This document shows, piece by piece, positions 7,905 to 14,886 of a stretch of 16,903 nt of DNA. The notes below the pieces were generated by a model that saw only the letters and a list, made by a program, of their open reading frames with translations, was not told where the DNA came from and ran no database searches. Every line of letters starts with the position of its first letter. Positions within the stretch are counted from its first letter, which is position 1. The stretch is taken from contig DJYV01000160.1 in NCBI GenBank assembly GCA_002448555.1, forward strand, positions 1 through 16,903, read 5' to 3'. The stretch comes from Flavobacteriales bacterium UBA6969. Its GTDB lineage: Bacteria; Bacteroidota; Bacteroidia; Flavobacteriales_D; Sanyastnellaceae. A program made the position numbers and the translations under genes.

Positions 7905-9791
7905 TCAGACAATTCGATTTTGTTTCATCCAATGCCCAAGCACCACCAACGACCACACCCGCGAAAACGACCAGCGTGGGCTTCCTTGTATGAAGGCATT
8001 CCAAATGGATTGCACCTCTTGTTCGGCAAAAGCCCCCAGTTCTGACAACACCTCCAGCCCTTCCTCACACATGGGTTTCAGCGCAGTTCGCATCCAAACT
8101 TCCCACGGTAAGGTGAACCCCATTTTCGGGCGATCGACCACTTCGCGCGGGAGCAAATCTGGCAGCGCATCCGTGAGCAGTTGCTTAGGCGAATGTGGCC
8201 ACTTGTCCTCGTCTGATACCGACAAGGCCGCCGCTACCACATTGTGGTCAAGGAACGGCACACGCACCTCCAAGGCGTGGGCCATGGACATCTGATCCGT
8301 ATCGCGAAGCAAGGTGTGCTGCATGTACGTGCCCATTTCCGCGATGCTGACCTGGCCCAGCATGGGGAGCTTCTCACCACGGCTCTTGGGGCCCAACTCT
8401 TCTAGCAAGTGGTTGTACACCGCATTCGGGTGGTCCGCTAGTCCCGGCGCCAACCGGCGGATGTCCCGTTCAAGGAAAACCTGACGCGACAAAGGATACG
8501 TGTGCAGCAGATCAAAGTAATCCCCGGCGAGCGCCTCGGCTTTCTTGTAGGCCGTGATGTCCTTTTTGTATGCGGCGTACGCCCTACCAGCAAGCTTGCG
8601 GAGGCCTTTCGGCCAAGAGCCCAACCAGCGTTGGTCCCACAACGCTTTCGTTCGCTGAAATACCGGGTAACCCGCAAACAGTTCATCGCCCCCCAACCCG
8701 CTCAAGGCGACGGTGATTCCGGCGGCCTTGGTCGCTTTGCTCACCACATACGTGTTGGGTCCGTCGCCGCTCGGGTGGTCCATGGCTTCCAACGCCGAGG
8801 GGACATCCTCGAGAAACGCATCGGGAGTCAAGCGGATTTCGTGGTGGTCGGTGTCAAATCGTTCAGCTACCAAGCGAGAGTATGGGCTTTCATCAAATTC
8901 TCCTTCGTTGAACGTCACGCTGAACGTCGAGATGCGCTGCTCAGTCGCTTGTTTCATCAAGCCGACGACGGCGCTCGAATCAATCCCGCCGGATAAAAAG
9001 GCGCCCAATGGCACATCCGAACGCAACCGCAATTCCACGGACCGAGAAAGGGCCTCATGAATGCGCGCCAACTCCTCCCTCCGCGAGCGCCCCGATGGCG
9101 TCGCCGACGCGGCGGGGTCCCACCAGCGACCTGTTTCGGTTTCTTCGCCCTGCAACTGCATCCAATGGCCAGCCGGCAACAAACTCACCCCTTTCACCAT
9201 GGTGCGAGGCGCATGCACAGTCTGGTAGCGCAGGTAATCGGCCAATCCCACCGGATCGTGTTGGCGCTCAACCCAATCCGATGCCAGCAAGCTGCGCACC
9301 TCACTCGAAAACACCACCATGTTGTCGGCGTGTGCGTAGTACAGCGGCTTGATGCCCATTCGGTCGCGTGCCAACGTCAATTCTCGGCGCGCTTGGTTCC
9401 AATATGCAAACGCAAACATCCCGTTGAATTCGGTCAGCGCCGCCCGGCCCCAGACTTGCATCGCCGCTAACATAACCTCAGTGTCGCTGTCCGTTTGAAA
9501 CGCGTATTCCCCGCTGAGTTGGGCGCGTAATTCCCGGTAATTGTACACCTCTCCATTGAAAACAATCACATCGCCCGTTGCGTTGTCGATGAATGGTTGG
9601 TTGGAAGCCTCCCGGGTATCGATGATGCTCAGGCGTCGATGGCCCAGCACCACCTCATCCTCTTCCATCCACACCCCGGACGCGTCTGGTCCTCTGTGCG
9701 CAATGGCTTCTACCATGCGTCCTACAGCGCCGCAGGCCTCTGGGAATCGCGACCGATCACTGATGCCGTATACGCCTGCGATTCCACACAT
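7905..9791 (-). CDS. asnB: Asparagine synthase (glutamine-hydrolysing) / AsnB-type amidotransferase
   Basis: This 628-residue protein has an N-terminal class II glutaminase domain and a C-terminal ATP-pyrophosphatase domain. Cys2 (MCGIAGVYG) is the N-terminal nucleophile, followed by HRGPDASG, HRRLSIID, FNGEVYNYRELR and the D of DSDTEVML. The synthetase P-loop is SGGIDSS at residues 267-273, with GLGGDELFAGYP further on and a C-terminal VRVPFLDH. It makes an amide from glutamine-derived ammonia by adenylating a carboxylate. The substrate is either aspartate or, as for many AsnB paralogues beside glycosyltransferases, a uronic-acid sugar in a polysaccharide. The adjacent GT4 favours the second option but does not prove it. 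The start lies three bases after the thiL stop, so the two genes are co-transcribed. Confidence 0.9.
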   Translation of the reverse strand: MCGIAGVYGISDRSRFPEACGAVGRMVEAIAHRGPDASGVWMEEDEVVLGHRRLSIIDTREASNQPFIDNATGDVIVFNGEVYNYRELRAQLSGEYAFQTDSDTEVMLAAMQVWGRAALTEFNGMFAFAYWNQARRELTLARDRMGIKPLYYAHADNMVVFSSEVRSLLASDWVERQHDPVGLADYLRYQTVHAPRTMVKGVSLLPAGHWMQLQGEETETGRWWDPAASATPSGRSRREELARIHEALSRSVELRLRSDVPLGAFLSGGIDSSAVVGLMKQATEQRISTFSVTFNEGEFDESPYSRLVAERFDTDHHEIRLTPDAFLEDVPSALEAMDHPSGDGPNTYVVSKATKAAGITVALSGLGGDELFAGYPVFQRTKALWDQRWLGSWPKGLRKLAGRAYAAYKKDITAYKKAEALAGDYFDLLHTYPLSRQVFLERDIRRLAPGLADHPNAVYNHLLEELGPKSRGEKLPMLGQVSIAEMGTYMQHTLLRDTDQMSMAHALEVRVPFLDHNVVAAALSVSDEDKWPHSPKQLLTDALPDLLPREVVDRPKMGFTLPWEVWMRTALKPMCEEGLEVLSELGAFAEQEVQSIWNAFIQGSPRWSFSRVWSLVVLGHWMKQNRIV

Positions 9792-9794
9792 CGC

Positions 9795-10844
9795 TTACGA
9801 CTCCCCTCCTTCGTTTGACTTTTGAATGCCGTCCCAACCCTGGGCCTTGAGTGACGTTTCGAGGCCGTTTTTGGTGACCAAGGTCTTCTCCTCGATGTCT
9901 TCCAGCATGTGACCGATCACAGACAATTTGGGGTGGTTGCGCACCTTGTCGTAATCGTCTTGCGAAATCGTAAACAGCAGTTCGTAATCCTCGCCGCCGC
10001 TGAGCATGCAGAGCGTGGGGTCGAGGTTGAAGTCACGGGCGGTCTTGTAAGTGTGAGGATCAATGGGCAGCTTGTCCTCGTAGAGTTTGACGCCCACTCC
10101 AGAGGAGGCACACAGGTGGAAGACTTCCGATGCGAGCCCGTCGGAAATATCAATCATCGACGTCGGCTTGAGGCCGAGCTCGGCCAATTCGCGGATGACG
10201 TCGGTGCGCGCCTCGGGCTTCAGTTGGCGTTCGAGGATGCCTTCGTGGCCGCTGAGGTCCGGTTGGGCCGTAGGGGCGGATTGGAAAACGACCTTCTCGC
10301 GTTCCAGTACCTGCAGGCCCATGTACGCGCCGCCCAGGTCACCCGTCACCACCAACAAATCGCCAGCCTTGGCTCCCGAGCGCGAAACCGCTTGATCACC
10401 GTCCACCAATCCCAAGGCCGTGACCGTGATCATCAATCCGGACGTAGACGATGAGGTGTCGCCACCAACGAGATCCACTCCGTAAACCGCGCACGCTTTG
10501 TGCACGCCGGTGTAGAGCTCATCTAGCGCTTCAACCGAAAAGCGACTGCTCACCGCAATGGATACCGTCACCTGCGTAGGCAACGCGTTCATTGCGCAGA
10601 TGTCCGAAAGGTTTACCGCGACCGCTTTGTAGCCAAGGTGCTTGAGGGGGGCGTACGAAAGGTCAAAATGAACTCCTTCGACAAGCATATCCGTAGAAAC
10701 CACCACGCGTTTGCCTTCCGGGTTGATGACCGCTGCGTCGTCGCCAATGCCTAGTAAGGAGGAAGGCTGGCGGAGCACCGTTTGTTCCGTCAATCGGCGA
10801 ATCAATCCGACCTCACCCAAAGACTCAATTTCCGTGCGTTGCAT
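9795..10844 (-). CDS. thiL: Thiamine-monophosphate kinase
   Basis: This 349-residue protein is ThiL, which phosphorylates thiamine monophosphate to the active cofactor thiamine diphosphate using ATP. The opening TEIESLGEVGLIRRL is the family's N-terminal signature. Metal and nucleotide residues are in GIGDDAA (32-38), STDMLVEGVHFD with D52, NLSD at 78-81 and GGDTSSS at 127-133; a later MIDISDGL and SGGEDYELLF complete the PurM-like fold. The ATG at 10844 is supported by this N-terminus and by a well-formed promoter box four bases upstream. No other thiamine gene is in the window. It heads a five-gene operon whose remaining members have no obvious connection to thiamine. Confidence 0.95.
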   Translation of the reverse strand: MQRTEIESLGEVGLIRRLTEQTVLRQPSSLLGIGDDAAVINPEGKRVVVSTDMLVEGVHFDLSYAPLKHLGYKAVAVNLSDICAMNALPTQVTVSIAVSSRFSVEALDELYTGVHKACAVYGVDLVGGDTSSSTSGLMITVTALGLVDGDQAVSRSGAKAGDLLVVTGDLGGAYMGLQVLEREKVVFQSAPTAQPDLSGHEGILERQLKPEARTDVIRELAELGLKPTSMIDISDGLASEVFHLCASSGVGVKLYEDKLPIDPHTYKTARDFNLDPTLCMLSGGEDYELLFTISQDDYDKVRNHPKLSVIGHMLEDIEEKTLVTKNGLETSLKAQGWDGIQKSNEGGES

Positions 10845-10848
10845 GGGT

Positions 10849-10876
10849 CAAAGGTACCGCCGAATCTTTTTGCCAA
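10849..10876 (-). promoter_or_regulatory. Bacteroidota-type promoter of the thiL operon
   Basis: On the minus strand TACCTTTG (10849-10856) is an exact match to the Bacteroidota -7 consensus TAnnTTTG. A TTG at 10874-10876 lies 17 bases further upstream, within the 17-23 base range reported for Flavobacterium promoters; a second TTG at 10878-10880 gives spacing 21. The box ends four bases before the thiL ATG, so transcription probably begins at or next to the start codon. The -33 element touches the FKBP stop codon. Confidence 0.7.
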
Positions 10877-11350
10877 TCAACGGGCTGGAGGCGCGTCCAG
10901 AACCCGCAACACCTCTCCGACAAAATGCAGTTCCAACCCGGCAAAAGGGTGGTTGAAGTCCACCACGACCGAGTTCAGTCGCACCTCCACCACCACGCCG
11001 ATGACTTCATCGCCATCTTCCGTTTGCATGGGCACCACCTCACCGACTTCCAATACGCTTTCGTCCAATTCACCGTCCACGATGAAGGCGGATTTAGGCA
11101 CTTCCACATAGGCCTCCTCGTCCTCCTCGCCGTACGCCTCTTCGACCGATAGCTTGAAATCAAACGAGTCGCCCGGCTTCAGGCCGATCAAAGCCGCTTC
11201 AAACGCCGGTAGCACCTGTTCCTCCCCCACCATGAATCCAAAGGGTTCGTCCGCAGGGCAAATTTCCAACTCCTCTGAATCACCTTTGGCTTCCCGCAGG
11301 ATGTAGCTCATTTCGACGAATTTTCCGGGGGCAATGGATGTGTTGTTCAT
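10877..11350 (-). CDS. FKBP-type peptidyl-prolyl cis-trans isomerase, SlyD-like
   Basis: This 157-residue protein has the SlyD-like arrangement of an FKBP domain with an inserted chaperone flap. Early FKBP strands (KFVEMSYILREAKG) lead to FGFMVGEEQVLPAFEAALIGLKPGD, the SlyD hallmark helix and loop. The flap with EEAYGEEDEEAYVEVPKSAF follows, and the fold closes with VVVDFNHPFAGLELHFVGEVLRV. Such proteins catalyse prolyl isomerisation and hold unfolded chains. No signal peptide is seen, so it is probably cytoplasmic. Unlike E. coli SlyD it ends soon after the FKBP domain (DAPPAR) with no His/Cys-rich nickel-binding tail. I chose the ATG at 11350 over a GTG at 11398 because the extra residues do not fit the family and because a -7 box sits four bases before 11350. 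Confidence 0.9.
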   Translation of the reverse strand: MNNTSIAPGKFVEMSYILREAKGDSEELEICPADEPFGFMVGEEQVLPAFEAALIGLKPGDSFDFKLSVEEAYGEEDEEAYVEVPKSAFIVDGELDESVLEVGEVVPMQTEDGDEVIGVVVEVRLNSVVVDFNHPFAGLELHFVGEVLRVLDAPPAR

Positions 11351-11354
11351 GCAA

Positions 11355-11362
11355 CGAAAGTA
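11355..11362 (-). promoter_or_regulatory. Putative -7 promoter box of the FKBP gene
   Basis: The minus strand reads TACTTTCG, one mismatch from TAnnTTTG, then four bases (TTGC) to the ATG at 11350. I see no TTG in the -33 window. The box is 11 bases from the oppositely directed box of the aminopeptidase gene. Confidence 0.5.
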
Positions 11363-11373
11363 GGCGGTTGATG

Positions 11374-11381
11374 TAAATTGG
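11374..11381 (+). promoter_or_regulatory. Putative -7 promoter box of the M1 aminopeptidase gene
   Basis: TAAATTGG differs from TAnnTTTG at one position and is followed by four bases (CCAC) and the ATG at 11386. This spacing matches the SDR, thiL and FKBP starts and supports the upstream ATG over the second ATG at 11404. No TTG is seen at the -33 distance. Confidence 0.4.
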
Positions 11382-11385
11382 CCAC

Positions 11386-13869
11386 ATGCAGCACCCACAT
11401 CTTATGCGAATTGTTGGGGCGGCCGCCTTGGCCCTCCTGTTTGCCTTCCCCGCTCAGTCTCAAGAATCCGCCGATCAACGGCCTTTGCGCACGCCGCGCG
11501 TGTTCAACCCGGTGCAGTGTCACCACTACCGCCACCAGGCTGATGAGCGCCGAGATGTCGAACCGACTCCGGCGCCTCGGTGGATGATGAACTACGACAT
11601 GGAACCCTCCATCGCTCGTAGCGATTCGTTCGATGTGCACACCTATGAATTGACGTTGGACGTGACCGATTACAGTTACCAGCTCCTCGACGCCCACGCA
11701 GCCATTGAGCTGGAGGTGATGGATGCAGCAGCCACAGACTTATGGTTTGACCTGGTGGAATTGACCGTGGACAGCATCCACATTGATGGGGTCGCAGTCG
11801 CTTTTGATCAGGGAGAATCGGAGGTGCACGTCGATGCACCGGATGGCGGCTGGACCACCGAGCAGGTCTATGCCATCGATGTTTGGTACCAAGGCTCTCC
11901 CTACCAGGACCCCTACTGGGGCGGGTTTTATTTCGTGAGCGACTACATCTACAACTTGGGCATCGGCTTGACCACCATCCCGCCCAACTTTGGCAAGGTA
12001 TGGTATCCGTGTTTTGACAACTTCGTCGAGCGCGCCACCTACACCTACCACGTCACCAGTGCCGGCGGGCGCACAGCCCATTGCCAAGGCCATCTCATCG
12101 GTGAAGAGTTGTTGGCTGGCGACACCATTCAGCGCAGCTTTGAGCTGACCCACCCCATCACAACCCACCAATCCGCCATCGCAGTGGCGCCTTACGTGGA
12201 CTCGAATTACGTGCACACAGGAGCGTACGGGGACGTGCCCGTACGCCTCACTGGCAAGCCCGAACACATTGGGCCCATGGTCACCAAATTCCAGGAGTTG
12301 GGCTTTGCCATCGACGCCTTGGAATACTGGTGGGGGCCGTACGCTTGGGAACGCGTCGGGTACGTCTTGACCACCGACGGCGCCCTCGAAATTCCCACCA
12401 ACATCGCCTACCCGCAATTCATGGTGGGCGAAGGGCTGGTGGCCAACGGCGACCTGTTCAGCCATGAACTCGGACACCATTGGTGGGGCGATATCGTTGC
12501 GCCGCGCATCCACAACCACATGTGGCTCAAGGAGGGGCCGGCAGAATACAGCTCCCACCTGTTTGTGGAATGGAAGGACGGCGAAGAAGCTTTCATTGAT
12601 GTGGTCAAGGACAACCAGTTGTTCGTGTTGGAAGAATGCCACATCCAAGACAACGGATTCCACCCGCTTTCGCCCATGCCCGACGAGGAAATCTACGGGC
12701 GCCACACCTACTACAAAGGCGCATCCATCGTGCACAACCTGCGGGCCTACCTCGGCGATGAGCTGTTCCGATCGGGGATGCAATCTGTATTGGCCGAGTT
12801 GTACGACAGCTATATGGACGCTGCCCAATTCGAGGCAACCTTGGAGGAAGTCACCGGTGTGGACATGACGCCGTGGTTTGAAGCCCAGGTGCTGCAGCCG
12901 GGGTTCTCAACTTGGGTGCTGGATTCCGCCGTAACGGCTGGCGCGCAGCAGTCCACGTTGCACTTGCAGCAAAAACTCCGCGCCTGCGACAACTACCACA
13001 TGTCGGAGCCTTTGGATGTGGCCGTTTGGGACGCCAATTGGAACCGGTACGACACCGAAATCGTCGCCAGTGGCCAATACGATGAAATCGTGATTGACCA
13101 CCCCGGTATCGACCAACCGGCGCTCATCGCGCTCAATCCAAACGGGCGCCTGAACCAAGGCCGCATGGACTTCATGTACATCATCGACGATACCGAGGGC
13201 ATCCAAAACCTGCCCTGGGTGCAAATGCGGGTGGGATGCGATGCGATGTCGGAAGGGGACTCCGCGCTGGTGCGTGTGGAGCACCATTGGGCGGCGCCCG
13301 ACCAAGGACCTGTCGAGCCGTACGTCGAAGAACTGAGCACCACCCACTTTTGGGTCGTCGACGGCATTTGGCCCGAAGGCACGCACCTCGATGCGCGGTT
13401 GCAGTACTATGGTAACGATGCCGACGCGTTGGATTATGAGCTCTACGGCGGCACGGAGGCCAATGGTTTTCTCGCCTGGCGTCCCGATTCCAGCGAGCCT
13501 TGGCAGGAATGTGAATCCTACGAATGGCAGCCCGGATCGCTTGCCAACGGCGCTGGCCTCTTCCGGGTGTTGGACTTGAAGAAAGGGCAATATGCCTTTG
13601 CCAAAGGGGACGTCTCTGTCGGGCTCGAGTCTGAGCCCGTCGAAGCACTCGCCAACGTTTGGCCGAATCCCGTTGTCGATCAACTCACCGTACGCAGCAA
13701 CGCCGAAATCCACCGGTTGAACGTGTGGAACGCCGCCGGCCAATTGACGTCATCGGTGCGCCCTCCAGCGGGCACAACCCAATGGCAATTCGATGCTTCC
13801 TCATGGAGCGCCGGTTCGTACGTCATCGGTATCAACAACCAACAAGGCCAGATCGTCATCGTAAAGTAA
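11386..13869 (+). CDS. M1 family metallo-aminopeptidase with T9SS C-terminal sorting domain
   Basis: This 827-residue exported zinc aminopeptidase starts with a signal peptide (RIVGAAALALLFAFPAQS, residues 8-25). A beta-rich M1 N-domain follows (VHTYELTLDVTDY and on). The catalytic site is H360-E-L-G-H364, then exactly 18 residues to E383 in LKEGPAEYSS, giving HExxH-X18-E; the substrate-stabilising Tyr is probably Y442 in TYYKGASIVHNLR. The exopeptidase GxMEN motif appears as GALE (332-335) followed by IPTN. After a beta-sandwich region the protein ends, from V758, with VWPNPVVDQLTV and a final GQIVIVK, a type A T9SS sorting domain, so it is probably cell-surface-bound or secreted. The ATG at 11386 fits the promoter box; an ATG at 11404 would give a more conventional signal peptide start. 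It likely supplies amino acids by trimming extracellular peptides. Confidence 0.92.
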   Translation: MQHPHLMRIVGAAALALLFAFPAQSQESADQRPLRTPRVFNPVQCHHYRHQADERRDVEPTPAPRWMMNYDMEPSIARSDSFDVHTYELTLDVTDYSYQLLDAHAAIELEVMDAAATDLWFDLVELTVDSIHIDGVAVAFDQGESEVHVDAPDGGWTTEQVYAIDVWYQGSPYQDPYWGGFYFVSDYIYNLGIGLTTIPPNFGKVWYPCFDNFVERATYTYHVTSAGGRTAHCQGHLIGEELLAGDTIQRSFELTHPITTHQSAIAVAPYVDSNYVHTGAYGDVPVRLTGKPEHIGPMVTKFQELGFAIDALEYWWGPYAWERVGYVLTTDGALEIPTNIAYPQFMVGEGLVANGDLFSHELGHHWWGDIVAPRIHNHMWLKEGPAEYSSHLFVEWKDGEEAFIDVVKDNQLFVLEECHIQDNGFHPLSPMPDEEIYGRHTYYKGASIVHNLRAYLGDELFRSGMQSVLAELYDSYMDAAQFEATLEEVTGVDMTPWFEAQVLQPGFSTWVLDSAVTAGAQQSTLHLQQKLRACDNYHMSEPLDVAVWDANWNRYDTEIVASGQYDEIVIDHPGIDQPALIALNPNGRLNQGRMDFMYIIDDTEGIQNLPWVQMRVGCDAMSEGDSALVRVEHHWAAPDQGPVEPYVEELSTTHFWVVDGIWPEGTHLDARLQYYGNDADALDYELYGGTEANGFLAWRPDSSEPWQECESYEWQPGSLANGAGLFRVLDLKKGQYAFAKGDVSVGLESEPVEALANVWPNPVVDQLTVRSNAEIHRLNVWNAAGQLTSSVRPPAGTTQWQFDASSWSAGSYVIGINNQQGQIVIVK

Positions 13870-14886
13870 TCAGGGCTGAACCGGGCGGCAGGCGACCTTC
13901 CCCCGCCCGGCAAGCCAGGCTGTTCGGCCATCCGGGGTGAAGCGTACCGTGTAGAAATTGCTGTCGGCCGTCGTCGTCCAAGTTGAGCCGCCGTCGCTTG
14001 AGCGGCTGATTCCTGGAATGCCCACGGCCCAAATGGATTGGCAGTCGGAGTGCGGTACGTACTGCACGCACGATCGGTAACCCGGACCGCCACCCGGCGT
14101 CAGCAATTCCCAGGTCTCGCCGCCATCGGCTGTGGCGATTTTGTTGGCCGCATTGTCGTCCATCGCTTCCCAATTTCCGCCCCATCCCATTCCGTTTGCC
14201 TCATCGCAACGGGCCACACTGAACATTCCCGTCATCGCTCCTCCCTGCACAATGGGCGTCTCCACCACTTCCCAAGTTCGGCCGCGGTCCGACGAGCGAA
14301 AAATCCGTGAAGCCACGCCCCCTGAGGCAATCCACACCTCATCTCCGAGCAACACGATGTTCCCGTTGGAGGCGGCAAATGCGGCTTCCTCTGCCGTTGG
14401 CAAGTCCTCACACGACACTGCCGACCAAGTCGCCCCGCCGTCCCGGGTAATGATGACGCTCAAGCATCCGCCCAGCGGGTCGCCCATGGCAATGCCCTCC
14501 CGGTTGTCCCAGAAGTGCATGCTGTCAAAAAAGGCCAGGGAGTCCGTGTTGGTGTATACTACGCTCCAGGTATCATCGGTGTGCGGTTTGCGGTAGAGAA
14601 GCGCCGGCGAGGCGATGCTCAAAACGAAAGCGGCCTCAGCGGTCACCGCGATGGAACGGAAGGCTGGTGTGTCCCCGCCTGGACTAAGCAGCGTATCAAC
14701 AGTCCAAGTTTCGTCTGAATGGTGTCCAACAAGCCCCGCCGAACCAGCCCACCAAACGTCACCATTCGGCGCCACAGTCAGTGCGCGAATGCTGGAATCA
14801 AACTCCCATTGCGTAGGGGTGGTTTTCGGTGCGCAGCCAACAGCCGCCCACGACAACACCACCAACCACAACCCGGCATTCCTCAT
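13870..14886 (-). CDS. BNR / Ycf48-like beta-propeller lipoprotein
   Basis: This 338-residue protein begins with a lipoprotein signal peptide and lipobox (AVGC, Cys18). Four Asp-box repeats of the S/T-x-D-x-G-x-T-W type are visible: TRDGGATW (147-154), SSDRGRTW (198-205), TADGGETW (252-259) and SSDGGSTW (296-303). These are turns of a BNR/sialidase-like or Ycf48-like beta-propeller. Sialidase catalytic residues are not evident, so a binding or assembly role is more likely than glycosidase activity, and such proteins in Bacteroidota are often loosely annotated as oxidoreductases or glycosyl hydrolases. Several Cys are present (C141, C159, C228, C273, C282), suggesting disulfides in an exported protein. 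Its ATG overlaps the DUF4837 stop as ATGA. Its stop abuts the aminopeptidase stop with no intervening base. Confidence 0.8.
   Translation of the reverse strand: MRNAGLWLVVLSWAAVGCAPKTTPTQWEFDSSIRALTVAPNGDVWWAGSAGLVGHHSDETWTVDTLLSPGGDTPAFRSIAVTAEAAFVLSIASPALLYRKPHTDDTWSVVYTNTDSLAFFDSMHFWDNREGIAMGDPLGGCLSVIITRDGGATWSAVSCEDLPTAEEAAFAASNGNIVLLGDEVWIASGGVASRIFRSSDRGRTWEVVETPIVQGGAMTGMFSVARCDEANGMGWGGNWEAMDDNAANKIATADGGETWELLTPGGGPGYRSCVQYVPHSDCQSIWAVGIPGISRSSDGGSTWTTTADSNFYTVRFTPDGRTAWLAGRGKVACRPVQP
13881..13910. other. Perfect GC-rich inverted repeat at a convergent gene junction
   Basis: CCGGGCGG (13881-13888) and CCGCCCGG (13903-13910) are perfect reverse complements forming an 8-bp stem with a 14-base loop. 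It starts 12 bases after the aminopeptidase stop and lies inside the final codons of the Ycf48-like gene. There is no T-tract after the stem on either strand, so it is not a standard intrinsic terminator. It might stabilise or help end the aminopeptidase mRNA, or be chance in GC-rich coding DNA. Confidence 0.35.

Noticed and set aside
9793..9814. AGGAGG-like sequence upstream of asnB as a Shine-Dalgarno site
   Set aside because: It reads GGAGGGGAG on the minus strand but its core sits about 13 bases from the ATG, and it encodes the last residues of ThiL (EGGES); too far for a normal site, and Bacteroidota seldom rely on one.
11740..12828. A 362-codon minus-strand frame inside the aminopeptidase gene
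   Set aside because: It is complementary to the conserved catalytic region of the M1 peptidase and its product resembles no family; treated as a shadow frame.
13870..14886. Sialidase activity for the Asp-box lipoprotein
   Set aside because: Asp boxes are structural turns shared by many beta-propellers; the catalytic Arg triad and the Tyr/Glu pair of sialidases are not evident.
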